Source of the DNA: an uncultured Pelagibacteraceae bacterium
GTDB taxonomy: Bacteria > Pseudomonadota > Alphaproteobacteria > Pelagibacterales > Pelagibacteraceae
Assembly: GCA_902566925.1 (NCBI GenBank)
Contig: CACFKO010000015.1
Location: 1 to 20,571, forward strand
Length of the DNA: 20,571 bases
Direction of reading: 5' to 3'
The notes beneath the pieces are model-generated. The model made no database searches and was not told the origin of the DNA. It saw only the letters and a program-made list of their open reading frames with translations. Numbering within the stretch: position 1 is the stretch's first letter; every line of letters begins with the position of its first letter. The position numbers were made by a program, and so were the translations under genes. Shown in pieces: positions 7,896-15,785 of the stretch.

Positions 7896-10301
7896 TTATC
7901 CTCTCATTTTTTCACCGCCTGGATCATAAAGCGGCTCTTTAATTAAATTGCAATTAAATAAGTCTCCGTTAATTTCTACTTGAATTCCTTTTCCTGAATT
8001 TAATTTATTTGTATCTAAATAACTAAAGGCAACACTTTTATTTACAAAATGGGCAAAACCCCCTGAAGTTACATATCCTATCGCCTTATCATCTTTTAAT
8101 ACGGCTTCATTATAAGTTACATCGATTTCGTTTGTCTCAACTACCATAGGTGTAAGTTTGTTTGAGCTTTTATCCTCTTTGGCATATTTTTTTCCAATAA
8201 ACTCTTTATCCCAATAAATAAACGCATCTAATCCTGTTTCTTTAGCTGTAAAATCGGGCCTGTAGTCTAATGTCCATGCACCCCAATTTTTTTCTAATCT
8301 CATCGACATTAAAGCTCTTAATCCAAATGGTTTAATATTAAATTCTTTTCCAGCCTCAGTTAATTCTTCATACAATTTTATTTGATAGTGAGGAGCAACA
8401 TATATTTCGTAACCCAGTTCCCCCGTAAAGGAAATTCTATTGACTATAGCTGGCACTCCCGCAACATACATTCTTCTAGAATCTCTAAATTTAAATTTTT
8501 CATTAGATACATTATCTCTTACAACTTTTTGCAGTACTTCCCTAGATTTTGGACCTGAAATAGCTAGTCCATGAAAATCATCAGATCTATTTTTATATTC
8601 TAGATTAAACTTACCTATATGGCTTTCAAACCATCTTCTATGCATCTCTTGAGCTGCACCAGATCCAAATATCATAAATTCATTATCATCCATGCAAGCA
8701 ACTGTTAAATCACCATATAGTTTTCCTTTCCTAGTTAGCATTGGACTTAAGGAAATTCTTCCGGGTTTTGGCAGTTTTCCTGCCATAACGTAATCTAGAA
8801 ATTTTTTGGCATCTGGCCCTTTAAATTCGTGTTTTGAAAAATTCGCAAGTTCCATCACCCCAACATTTTCTCTTACATTTATTACTTCTTTGGATACATA
8901 ATTATGTGATCTTGATCTTTTTATTGTTGGTTCCTCGTATGCATCTTTTTTATCATTAGCAAACCACAAAACACTTTCTAAACCAAAACCGTCTCCCATT
9001 ACTGCACCTTGATTAGCAAAACGATCGTATAGAGCTGTGGTTTTTTGTTTTCTACCTTTTGGTAAAGTTTCATTAGGAAAGGTCATAATAAATCTTCTCT
9101 CATAATTTTCAGAAGATTTTATTGTTCCATATTGAGGTGTTGCATATTCTCCAAATCTTGCAACATCCATAGCCCATACATCAATTGATGGTTCGCCATC
9201 TATAATCCATTCTGCTATGCATTTGCCAACTCCACCACCTTGGCAAAATCCCGCCATAACTCCAACCGCTACCCAATAATTTTTCATACCAGGAACTGGT
9301 CCAATTAACGGACTGCCATCTGGTCCAAAAGTAAAAGGTCCATTAACAATATTTTTAATACCAGCTCTTTCTAAAGCAGGCATTCTTTTAAAACCGATTG
9401 CTAATCTATCTTGAATGTTTTCTAATTTTGGCTCTAAAAGTTCATGGCCAAAATTCATTGGGGTACCCTCTACTTTCCATGGTGTTGATTTAGGTTCATA
9501 AGTTCCCAACAACATTCCTTTTGCTTCTTGTCGAAAATAAATATTTCCTTCAAAGTCTGTTCCAATAGGTAATCTTTGATCACCCATTGCCTCTATCTCT
9601 GGAATTGTCTCAGTAATTAAATAGTGATGCTCCATTGGCTGAACAGGAAGATCTACACCTGCTAGATGCCCAACTTCTCTAGCCCATAATCCTCCAGCAT
9701 TAATAACGATTTCTGCATTGACATTTCCTTTGTCCGTAAAAACATCCCACGAACCATCTGGTTTTTGTTTCGTGTCCTTCACCACTGTATGAGTATAATA
9801 TTTGCCACCATGAACTTTTGCAGCTTTTGCAAAAGCATAAGTAACACCCGATGGATCTACCTCTCCATCAATTGGATCCCATAAAGCCAATAAATACTTT
9901 TTTGGATCAATTAACGGATGTTTTTTTTTAACTTCTTCTAGAGATATAAATTCTTGATCTAAACCCATATATCTTGCTTTAGATCTTTCTCTTTTTAAAT
10001 ATTCAGCCCAAACATCATTTGAAGCTAAATAAAAACCACCGCTAGGTTTAAAACCAACCGAATGCCCAGACTCTTTCTCAATCTCTTTATAAAGACCAAT
10101 AGTATATGCCATCATTCTTGAGATATTTGGATCAGAGGAAATAACGTGGACATTTCCAGCTGCATGCCAAGATGATCCTGATGTTAATTCATTTCTCTCA
10201 AGTAAAATACAATCTTTTAATCCAAATTTAGATAAGTGATAAAGAATTGAGCATCCAACTACTCCGCCACCGATAATTACTACTTTTGCGTTTTTTTCCA
10301 T
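7896..10301 (-). CDS. Dimethylglycine/sarcosine dehydrogenase-type flavoprotein with folate-binding GcvT domain
   Basis: The protein has 801 residues. The N-terminal FAD-binding domain starts with VVIIGGGVVGCSI (7-19). GSSWHAAGN contains H46, the position that in DMGDH and sarcosine dehydrogenase links FAD covalently. The DAO-like oxidoreductase fold runs to about 380, a short FAO_M-type linker to about 435, then GcvT aminomethyltransferase domains occupy about 435-795. Such enzymes oxidise an N-methyl group and hand the carbon to tetrahydrofolate as 5,10-methylene-THF. Length is close to bacterial and mammalian relatives (about 800-900). Its ATG overlaps the stop of the BHMT-like gene (TAATG), so dimethylglycine made by BHMT or the Rieske enzyme is the natural substrate. 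Sarcosine or another N-methylated amine remains possible, since this family is broad in bacteria. Confidence 0.87.
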   Translation of the reverse strand: MEKNAKVVIIGGGVVGCSILYHLSKFGLKDCILLERNELTSGSSWHAAGNVHVISSDPNISRMMAYTIGLYKEIEKESGHSVGFKPSGGFYLASNDVWAEYLKRERSKARYMGLDQEFISLEEVKKKHPLIDPKKYLLALWDPIDGEVDPSGVTYAFAKAAKVHGGKYYTHTVVKDTKQKPDGSWDVFTDKGNVNAEIVINAGGLWAREVGHLAGVDLPVQPMEHHYLITETIPEIEAMGDQRLPIGTDFEGNIYFRQEAKGMLLGTYEPKSTPWKVEGTPMNFGHELLEPKLENIQDRLAIGFKRMPALERAGIKNIVNGPFTFGPDGSPLIGPVPGMKNYWVAVGVMAGFCQGGGVGKCIAEWIIDGEPSIDVWAMDVARFGEYATPQYGTIKSSENYERRFIMTFPNETLPKGRKQKTTALYDRFANQGAVMGDGFGLESVLWFANDKKDAYEEPTIKRSRSHNYVSKEVINVRENVGVMELANFSKHEFKGPDAKKFLDYVMAGKLPKPGRISLSPMLTRKGKLYGDLTVACMDDNEFMIFGSGAAQEMHRRWFESHIGKFNLEYKNRSDDFHGLAISGPKSREVLQKVVRDNVSNEKFKFRDSRRMYVAGVPAIVNRISFTGELGYEIYVAPHYQIKLYEELTEAGKEFNIKPFGLRALMSMRLEKNWGAWTLDYRPDFTAKETGLDAFIYWDKEFIGKKYAKEDKSSNKLTPMVVETNEIDVTYNEAVLKDDKAIGYVTSGGFAHFVNKSVAFSYLDTNKLNSGKGIQVEINGDLFNCNLIKEPLYDPGGEKMRG

Positions 10302-11347
10302 TAATATTTATCTTTCATTTTAGTATTAAGCTCTAAAAATGATTTATCTTTTCCATGAAGCCAGTGTCTACTCATGTCAGGATAATATTTATAAGCAATT
10401 GGTTTTCTGCCAAGAGCTACAGACATTTCTCTAACATGATGAGGTTCTGCACCACAGCAAATTCCAATTAGATTTATATTTTGTTTCAGACAATCTTTAG
10501 CAAATTCAGCCATTTCAAATCTATTGCAGTACAAATTATCTAAAGCTACAGGAAAAGCATTACCACCTGGGATACAGTCACATCCTGGATCCTTTTGATT
10601 TAAAAAACCAGGTTGTTCTTCAGTGGTTCTGTATGGAACTGGTAATGCAGCAACATGACAAGAAACTTTTTTTCTAATTTCTGGCAAAAGTTTCATTGTC
10701 ATTGCAGGTCCTCTATAACAATTAAGACCAACAACATCTGCGCCCAAATCTTCCATAATTTTACATGCATCACCCGGAGTATGACCTTCTCTTGTTTTAT
10801 CACCTTTTTTAATTGAGAAGTTTGTCACAGCTATCATGCCCGCATCTTTGATTGCCTTTAAAGCAATCTTCATTTCTTCAGTCCAATTAATTGTTTCGGC
10901 TACTATAAAGTCAACGCCTGCTTCTTTTGCCCAGCCAACTTGCTCTTCGTACATTTTTTGACATTCGATATGGCTTTTTTTATCATCTGGATTATAAATA
11001 TTTGTATTTGCAACATCACCACAAACTAATAGATCCAAATCTTTAAACTCATCTCGTGCGTCTTTTGCGATTTGAAGAGCGTTTTTTTGAAGTGGTTCCA
11101 GCAAATCTTCTTTACCAATCAGTCTAAGCTTTTCTCTATGACCGTAATATGTAAAAGCTTGAACAATGTCAGTGCCCGCTCTAATAAACTCTCTATGTAA
11201 TTGAGAAACTACCTCTGGATGCTCCAGCACTACTTCAGGAACGAATGCACCTGCTGATAAATATCCTCTTCTTTCCATTGCAAATAAATATCCCTCTGCA
11301 AAAAGAACCGGTCCTTCATTTAATCTTGTTATTAAATCTTTTGTCAT
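10301..11347 (-). CDS. bhmT: Betaine-homocysteine S-methyltransferase-like enzyme
   Basis: The 348-residue protein is a zinc-dependent homocysteine methyltransferase barrel. The three expected zinc-binding cysteines are present: C210 in VGLNCYRGP and C297/C298 in IGICCGAEP. Other family blocks are RAGTDIVQAFTYYG (57-70) and DFIVAETINWTEEM (146-159). By homology it transfers a methyl group from glycine betaine, or possibly DMSP or another onium compound, to homocysteine, giving methionine and dimethylglycine. It is shorter than mammalian BHMT (about 406 residues), as bacterial forms usually are. A strong Shine-Dalgarno AAGGAGG lies just upstream (11352-11358 on the minus strand), the best ribosome site in this operon, which fits its position as first gene of the minus-strand run. 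The alternative is a generic homocysteine methyltransferase with another methyl donor. Confidence 0.85.
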   Translation of the reverse strand: MTKDLITRLNEGPVLFAEGYLFAMERRGYLSAGAFVPEVVLEHPEVVSQLHREFIRAGTDIVQAFTYYGHREKLRLIGKEDLLEPLQKNALQIAKDARDEFKDLDLLVCGDVANTNIYNPDDKKSHIECQKMYEEQVGWAKEAGVDFIVAETINWTEEMKIALKAIKDAGMIAVTNFSIKKGDKTREGHTPGDACKIMEDLGADVVGLNCYRGPAMTMKLLPEIRKKVSCHVAALPVPYRTTEEQPGFLNQKDPGCDCIPGGNAFPVALDNLYCNRFEMAEFAKDCLKQNINLIGICCGAEPHHVREMSVALGRKPIAYKYYPDMSRHWLHGKDKSFLELNTKMKDKY

Positions 11348-11433
11348 TAATCCTCCTTAATAATTTTATTATTTAAATTAAACTTAATAAAATTAATGAC
11401 TCTGAAAATAATTTGAATGTAATCTGAAATAAA

Positions 11434-11451
11434 ATCTATTTAGGTATAGAT
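11434..11451. promoter_or_regulatory. Inverted repeat, possible regulator-binding site
   Basis: The sequence ATCTAT, six bases, ATAGAT is a perfect 6+6 dyad about 87 bases upstream of the BHMT-like start and about 195 bases upstream of proX. Its place in a shared divergent promoter would suit a repressor or activator acting on both operons. In such AT-rich DNA a dyad of this size can arise by chance, so the assignment is weak. Confidence 0.3.
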
Positions 11452-11633
11452 CATCAAAAGAAAAATACCCCAGAACTCTAAATTTTTTAATACAGTTACA
11501 TTTTTCCCTAGACATAAAAATAAAGACTACATCTAGAAATTAAGCTTTGCAAAACAATTTGTCTACAACTCTTAGTTGAGATAAATTTGCATTTTATTTT
11601 TCAATATGTTCTCATTACTTACTTTAATTAATT

Positions 11634-11640
11634 AGGGGGA
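11634..11640 (+). promoter_or_regulatory. Ribosome binding site of the proX-type gene
   Basis: AGGGGGA ends six bases before the ATG at 11647. It is one of the few strong purine-rich Shine-Dalgarno sites in the window, consistent with high expression of a periplasmic binding protein, and it confirms the start. Confidence 0.6.
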
Positions 11641-11646
11641 AATATA

Positions 11647-12666
11647 ATGAAAATAAAGAACTTACTTGTTTCCGCACTTGTCATTTTAGGTTTCACTTCT
11701 TTTAGTGGAATTTCGAATGCAGCATGTGGGAAATTAGTTATTGCTGAACAGAACTGGGCTTCTGCTGAGTTAATGGCTAATGTAGATAAAATTATCCTTG
11801 AGGAAGGTTACGGTTGTGAGGTTGAGCTTATACCTGGAGCAACTATGCCGACTTTTACTTCAATGGATGAAAAAGGCGAGCCTGACATGAACCCAGAACA
11901 ATGGGCAAATGCTGTTTACACACCATTAAAAAAAGCAGTTTCAGACAAAAGATTAATCATTGCTAACCAAGCTCCAATTACTGGTCTTGGTGAAGGTTGG
12001 TGGATTACTCCAGGAACTGTTGAAAAACATCCAGAGATTAAAGGGATGACAGCAATGGAAATTTTAGAGCACCCAGAGTGGTTTCCATCAAAAGAAGATC
12101 CTTCAAAAGGAGCTTTTGTTGGTTGTCCTGCAGGTTGGGGATGTCAATTAGCTAATGCAAACCTTTTCCGAGCATTTGAAATGGAGAAAAAAGGTTGGGT
12201 ATTAATCGATCCAGGTTCAGCTGCTGGTTTAGATGGAACTATATCTAAAGCTGCTGACTCAGGTAGCCCATGGTTTGGTTACTACTGGAACCCGACATCA
12301 ATGGTTGGAAAATATGGTTTGATATCAGTTGACTTTGGTGTGAAGTTTCACAGCAGAGATAACTGGGATAACTGTATTACTTTAGCTGAACAAGATTGTG
12401 CAGATCCAAAACCAACTGCTTGGACTAAATCAGAGGTAAACTCTATCGTTACTGCAAACTTTGCAAAAACTGGAGGAAAAGACGCTTTGAAATATGTTAA
12501 AAAGCGAACTTATCCAGGTGACGTTATGAACTCTATGTTAGTTTATATGGCTGATAACCAAGCTAAAGGTTCGGATGCAGCTGTTGAGTTTTTAAAGAAG
12601 CATGAAGGTGTTTGGAGTAAATGGGTATCTTCGGCAGCTAAGAAAAAAATCAAAGCTAGTCTGTAA
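11647..12666 (+). CDS. proX: Glycine betaine/proline-type ABC transporter substrate-binding protein
   Basis: The 339-residue precursor begins with a Sec signal peptide (MKIKNLLVSALVILGFTSFS, cleavage probably after ISNA near residue 25). The mature part is an OpuAC/ProX-type binding domain starting KLVIAEQNWASAELMANV. It contains the many tryptophans from which such proteins build an aromatic cage around a quaternary ammonium or sulfonium head group (PEQWANAV, EGWWITPG, PAGWGCQ, SPWFGYYWNP). It captures the osmolyte in the periplasm for the ProW-type permease encoded next. Exact ligand (glycine betaine, DMSP, choline, carnitine) cannot be read from sequence; the neighbouring demethylation genes favour a methylated onium compound. 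A strong hairpin after the gene probably stabilises or separates its message. Confidence 0.9.
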   Translation: MKIKNLLVSALVILGFTSFSGISNAACGKLVIAEQNWASAELMANVDKIILEEGYGCEVELIPGATMPTFTSMDEKGEPDMNPEQWANAVYTPLKKAVSDKRLIIANQAPITGLGEGWWITPGTVEKHPEIKGMTAMEILEHPEWFPSKEDPSKGAFVGCPAGWGCQLANANLFRAFEMEKKGWVLIDPGSAAGLDGTISKAADSGSPWFGYYWNPTSMVGKYGLISVDFGVKFHSRDNWDNCITLAEQDCADPKPTAWTKSEVNSIVTANFAKTGGKDALKYVKKRTYPGDVMNSMLVYMADNQAKGSDAAVEFLKKHEGVWSKWVSSAAKKKIKASL

Positions 12667-12677
12667 TTTATAAATTC

Positions 12678-12711
12678 ATTAACGAGCCTATAACTAAATA
12701 GGCTCGTTAAT
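12678..12711 (+). terminator. Strong intergenic hairpin after proX (attenuator or mRNA stabiliser)
   Basis: A perfect 14-base-pair stem (5' arm 12678-12691, starting ATTAACGAGCCTAT) closes a six-base loop AACTAA and ends at 12711. It is followed by TCTTTAAATTT, a poor U-tract. It lies 11 bases after the proX stop and 13 bases before the permease start. Partial termination or protection of the proX message is the usual role of such hairpins, giving more binding protein than permease. Full termination is unlikely given the permease start so close by. Confidence 0.7.
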
Positions 12712-12724
12712 CTTTAAATTTGAT

Positions 12725-13609
12725 ATGGATTTTTTAACGAAATTTCCTGTTATGGAACGATCCTCTCTGATGGAGTTGCGGAAAGGAATTGATTTCGCTT
12801 TTAGGGATTTTTCAAGATCATATGGTGACTCAATCGAAGCGTTTTTCGATCCATTGTTATTTTTTTTAATTAAATTAGAAAAGTTATTATTAGCAACACC
12901 TTGGCCAATAATCTTATTAGTTCTCGGTGCTTTAGCATGGTTGGGTTCAAGAAGTTGGAAGCTAGTTATAGGAAGTGTTGTTGCATTTATGTTAATCGGC
13001 TACTTCGGCATGTGGAAAGATTGCATGGCAACAGTAGCTATAATTACAGTTTGTACAATTATGTGTATAGCGGTTGGTATTCCAATTGGGGTTCTGATGG
13101 CAAGATCAGATAGAGTTGAAAGAGCAATGCTTCCAGTTTTGGACATGATGCAAACAATACCAAGCTTTGTATATTTAATACCGATATTAATGTTATTAGG
13201 TATTGGAAAAATTCCAGGTTTAATTGCAGTTTGTATTTACGCAATCCCACCCGTAATAAGACTTACTAACTTAGGAATTAGAGAGGTGGATAAAGAAACG
13301 ATTGAAGCTAGTGAAGCTTTTGGTGCAACAAAATTACAAAAATTAAGAACTGTGCAAATACCTCTTGCATTGCCTACGGTCTTTGCTGGAGTTAACCAAA
13401 CTATAATGATGGCATTAGCTATGGTTGTAATAGCCTCTATGATCGGGGTAAAAGGACTTGGGGTTCCAATTTTAAGAGCGATATCTAACCAATATTTAGC
13501 ATTAGGTTTATTTAATGGACTTGCAATCGTGGCTTTGGCGATAATTTTTGATAGAATTACTCAAGAATACGGCCGAAGAATTCAAAAACACCGAGGCACA
13601 AAAAGATAG
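12725..13609 (+). CDS. proW: Glycine betaine/proline-type ABC transporter permease
   Basis: The 294-residue inner-membrane protein has hydrophobic segments at about 58-75, 80-95, 100-125, 140-172, 220-242 and 255-275. The permease EAA loop, EASEAFGATKLQKLRTVQIP followed by LALP, contacts the ATPase. The block MMQTIPSFVYLIPILMLLGI is typical of ProW/OpuAB. It forms the translocation channel for the ligand delivered by the ProX-type protein encoded just upstream. No ProV-type ATPase gene lies beside it or elsewhere in the window, which is unusual because these systems normally carry the ATPase in the same operon. The ATG at 12725 follows a weak ribosome site. A folate-enzyme reading frame begins inside or just after its 3' end. 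Confidence 0.9.
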   Translation: MDFLTKFPVMERSSLMELRKGIDFAFRDFSRSYGDSIEAFFDPLLFFLIKLEKLLLATPWPIILLVLGALAWLGSRSWKLVIGSVVAFMLIGYFGMWKDCMATVAIITVCTIMCIAVGIPIGVLMARSDRVERAMLPVLDMMQTIPSFVYLIPILMLLGIGKIPGLIAVCIYAIPPVIRLTNLGIREVDKETIEASEAFGATKLQKLRTVQIPLALPTVFAGVNQTIMMALAMVVIASMIGVKGLGVPILRAISNQYLALGLFNGLAIVALAIIFDRITQEYGRRIQKHRGTKR

Positions 13610-13673
13610 TTTTCTTAACGCATATCAAGCGATTTTTATAGACAGAAATTTCAAAATAAATAAATATCCAGAT

Positions 13674-14402
13674 ATGAAATTTTCTGTTGAAATTGGTCCC
13701 AAAACAGACCTAGAAACCTTACCTAATCTTAAAGATGTTTATATTACAATGCTACCTGGAGGAGATTATAAAGAGACAGCTCAGCAAGCAATAAATCTTG
13801 TAAAAAAAGGGTATAATCCAATCCCTCACTTTCCAGCAAGATCAATTGAAAATAATAATCAACTTAAAGAATATGTGTCCATGTGCAAGGACGGGGGCGT
13901 AAAGCAAGTTTTGGTTATAGGTGGGGGTCGTGAGCCAGCAGGAAAATTTGATAGCTCGTTTCAACTTTTAGAGACTGGTTATTTTGAGAAGATGAAGATA
14001 GGAATTGCTGGACATCCTGAGGGGAGTCCTGATATATCCGATTCAGATTTAGAAAAAGCTATGATAGATAAAAAGCCTTATGCTGATTATATCGTAACCC
14101 AGTGGTTATTAGATCCTCAGCCAATCGTAGATTTTATTTCTAAACAAAGCGTGCCAGTGCATGTTGGAATTACTGGACCTCTAAAAATATCAAGCTTAAT
14201 TAAATTTGCGAATATTGTTGGAGCAAAAAATTCCTTAAATTTTCTTAAATCTAATTTTAGTAAGGCGTTAGATTTATTAAAACCTAAAGACCCAAATGAA
14301 TTAATTGAGAAATTAAAAATGCACACCGATTTTTTTCACATTTATACATTCGGCGGCTTGAAGGAAACTAACAAGTGGTTGAAGGAGAATAAATATGTCT
14401 AA
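13674..14402 (+). CDS. Short methylenetetrahydrofolate reductase (MTHFR)-like protein
   Basis: I chose the ATG at 13674, giving 242 residues. The frame is open back to a TTG at 13548 inside the permease gene, but the first beta-strand of the family (MKFSVEIGPKT) begins at this ATG. Family features are E6 (the catalytic glutamate of (S/T)xEFFPP in MetF), PHFPAR with H52, AGHPEGS (112-118), Q143 in VTQWLLDP and VGITGPLKI (164-172). It is shorter and more divergent than E. coli MetF (296 residues), and resembles the MTHFR relatives found beside GcvT-like genes in marine alphaproteobacteria. The reaction would interconvert 5,10-methylene- and 5-methyl-THF using flavin. Its stop overlaps the next gene's start by eight bases, so it is coupled to a demethylase that loads folate. 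There is no clear ribosome site, so start uncertainty remains. Confidence 0.75.
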   Translation: MKFSVEIGPKTDLETLPNLKDVYITMLPGGDYKETAQQAINLVKKGYNPIPHFPARSIENNNQLKEYVSMCKDGGVKQVLVIGGGREPAGKFDSSFQLLETGYFEKMKIGIAGHPEGSPDISDSDLEKAMIDKKPYADYIVTQWLLDPQPIVDFISKQSVPVHVGITGPLKISSLIKFANIVGAKNSLNFLKSNFSKALDLLKPKDPNELIEKLKMHTDFFHIYTFGGLKETNKWLKENKYV

Positions 14403-15750
14403 AGAGTTTGATTATTCAAGACTAAAACATGAAACATCTGTAAATCAATCAGATCGACATGTTCCATATAATTTAAGACAAAGCGGTCCAACAAAAGTTG
14501 AATTATTAATATCGACAAGAGTGAGAAAATCACCCTACTGGCATTTATCAATGAGAGCAGGATGTTGGAGAGCAACAGTTTATAATCGTATTTACCATCC
14601 AAGAGGATATGTAAAAGGCAAAAATGGAGCAATGGTAGAATATAAATCAATTAAAAATGATGTAACAATGTGGAATGTTGCAGTTGAAAGACAAATTAGA
14701 GTTAAAGGTAGAGATGCTGAAAAATTTGTTAACTATGTAATTACTAGAGACGCAACTAAAATTTCTCCAATGCGAGCAAGGTATGTAATTCTTTGTAACT
14801 ATAAAGGTGGAGTTTTAAATGATCCTATTTTGTTAAGAGTAGCAAAAGATGAATTTTGGTTTAGTTTGTCTGATAGTGATATTGGATTGTACCTCCAAGG
14901 AGTTAATGCTAACAAAAAGTTTAAGTGCGAAATAGATGAAATAGATGCATGTCCTGTTCAAATACAAGGACCTAAATCTAAAGCTTTAATGAAAGATTTG
15001 ATAGGAAGACAAGTGGATTTAGATAACATGCCATATTATGGATTAGCAAAAGCCAGAGTTGGTGGAAGAGAATGCATTATTTCTCAATCAGGTTTCTCCG
15101 GAGAAGCTGGTTATGAAATATATTTAAAGAATGCAACTAAATACGCTGATGATATGTGGAATGCTGTTCTTAAAGCTGGAAAAAAACATAAATTAAGAGT
15201 AATCGCTCCAGCACACCACAGAAGAATTCAAGCAGGAATTTTATCTTGGGGTCAAGATCTAGATCATGAACACAATCCTTTTCAGTGTAATCTTGGTTAT
15301 CAGGTTTCACTTTCAGGAAAAGGTGAGTGGAAAAAGAAAGCTAATTATGTTGGTAAAGCTGCATTAGAAAAAATGAAATCTCAACTTAAGTCTGGTAAGA
15401 AACCTTATAAACTTCAGTTGGTTGGTTTAGAGCTTGGTGGTAAACCAATAACTGAATATGCTCCAGATTTTTGGTTAATTTCAAAAGCTAGTGGGGGTAA
15501 GCCAGTTGGTTTTGTAACATCTCCTTGGTATCATCCTGAAAAGGGAACAAATATAGCAATGGGATATGTTCCATACGATGGCACAAAAAATCCTAATGGT
15601 TTTCCAAAAGGTAGAGTTGGAACCAGGTATAAAGTGCATTTACCAAGAAAATATTCTTTAAAACCAGGGAAACCTGTGGATGCAGTGGTTGTAGATATAC
15701 CTTTTACTGAATCTTACCATGCAAATACTAGAGAAGTTGTAAAAGGCTAA
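14395..15750 (+). CDS. GcvT/DmdA-like tetrahydrofolate-dependent demethylase
   Basis: The 451-residue protein belongs to the aminomethyltransferase (GcvT) superfamily. WNVAVERQIRVKGRDA (93-108), GGVLNDPILL (138-147), FWFSLSDSD (154-162), SGFSGEAGYEIYL and ILSWGQDLDHEHNPF parallel blocks of the DMSP demethylase DmdA as I remember it, but it is about 80 residues longer and has its own N-terminal extension. Such enzymes move a methyl or methylene group from a donor to tetrahydrofolate. Whether the donor is DMSP, betaine or another compound is not decided by sequence. An AAGGAGA ribosome site at 14382-14388 and an eight-base overlap with the MTHFR-like gene show the two are made together, so the methyl-THF product can be handled at once. 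It is not the glycine cleavage T protein: no gcvH or gcvP is nearby. Confidence 0.8.
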   Translation: MSKEFDYSRLKHETSVNQSDRHVPYNLRQSGPTKVELLISTRVRKSPYWHLSMRAGCWRATVYNRIYHPRGYVKGKNGAMVEYKSIKNDVTMWNVAVERQIRVKGRDAEKFVNYVITRDATKISPMRARYVILCNYKGGVLNDPILLRVAKDEFWFSLSDSDIGLYLQGVNANKKFKCEIDEIDACPVQIQGPKSKALMKDLIGRQVDLDNMPYYGLAKARVGGRECIISQSGFSGEAGYEIYLKNATKYADDMWNAVLKAGKKHKLRVIAPAHHRRIQAGILSWGQDLDHEHNPFQCNLGYQVSLSGKGEWKKKANYVGKAALEKMKSQLKSGKKPYKLQLVGLELGGKPITEYAPDFWLISKASGGKPVGFVTSPWYHPEKGTNIAMGYVPYDGTKNPNGFPKGRVGTRYKVHLPRKYSLKPGKPVDAVVVDIPFTESYHANTREVVKG

Positions 15751-15759
15751 ATAATTTTT

Positions 15760-15778
15760 GGGGGGATATAATTCCCCC
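15760..15778 (+). terminator. G/C-armed hairpin after the GcvT-like gene
   Basis: Six G residues (15760-15765) pair with five C residues (15774-15778) around the loop TATAA, extended by one G-U and one A-U pair. There is no U-tract after it, so it is probably a processing or stability element, or a weak terminator, rather than a full terminator. It lies nine bases after the upstream stop and directly before a small membrane-peptide frame. Confidence 0.5.
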
Positions 15779-15785
15779 TATAAAA

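Larger units (their letters stand above)
11348..11646. promoter_or_regulatory. Divergent control region between the BHMT-like operon and proX
   Basis: These 299 AT-rich bases separate the two outward-facing transcription units and must hold both promoters. Visible elements are the BHMT Shine-Dalgarno at 11352-11358, an inverted repeat ATCTAT-N6-ATAGAT at 11434-11451, a small hairpin CAACT-CTT-AGTTG at 11566-11578, and the proX Shine-Dalgarno AGGGGGA at 11634-11640. I could not place convincing -35/-10 pairs on either strand, nor a riboswitch I recognise. No gene-like reading frame with a ribosome site was found. Confidence 0.6.

Noticed and set aside
11393..11515. A 40-codon minus-strand frame in the leader upstream of the BHMT-like gene
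   Set aside because: It has no ribosome site and its product shows no motif; it contains the dyad and looks like a chance opening.
11606..11635. Nine-codon upstream frame (ATG TTC ... TAG) whose stop touches the proX ribosome site
   Set aside because: It could act in translational coupling, but there is no ribosome site of its own and such short frames are common by chance.
11348..11646. SAM-sensing riboswitch (SAM-V or SAM-II type) expected before bhmT in Pelagibacter-like genomes
   Set aside because: I could not trace the pseudoknot pairing or the conserved core by eye on the minus strand. A covariance-model search of the leader would decide.
14395..15750. Calling the GcvT-like gene dmdA outright
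   Set aside because: It shares blocks with DmdA but is about 80 residues longer and has divergent ends; specificity needs phylogeny or assay.
15760..15778. Rho-independent terminator after the GcvT-like gene
   Set aside because: The stem is good but no U-tract follows, and closely spaced reading frames continue on the same strand.
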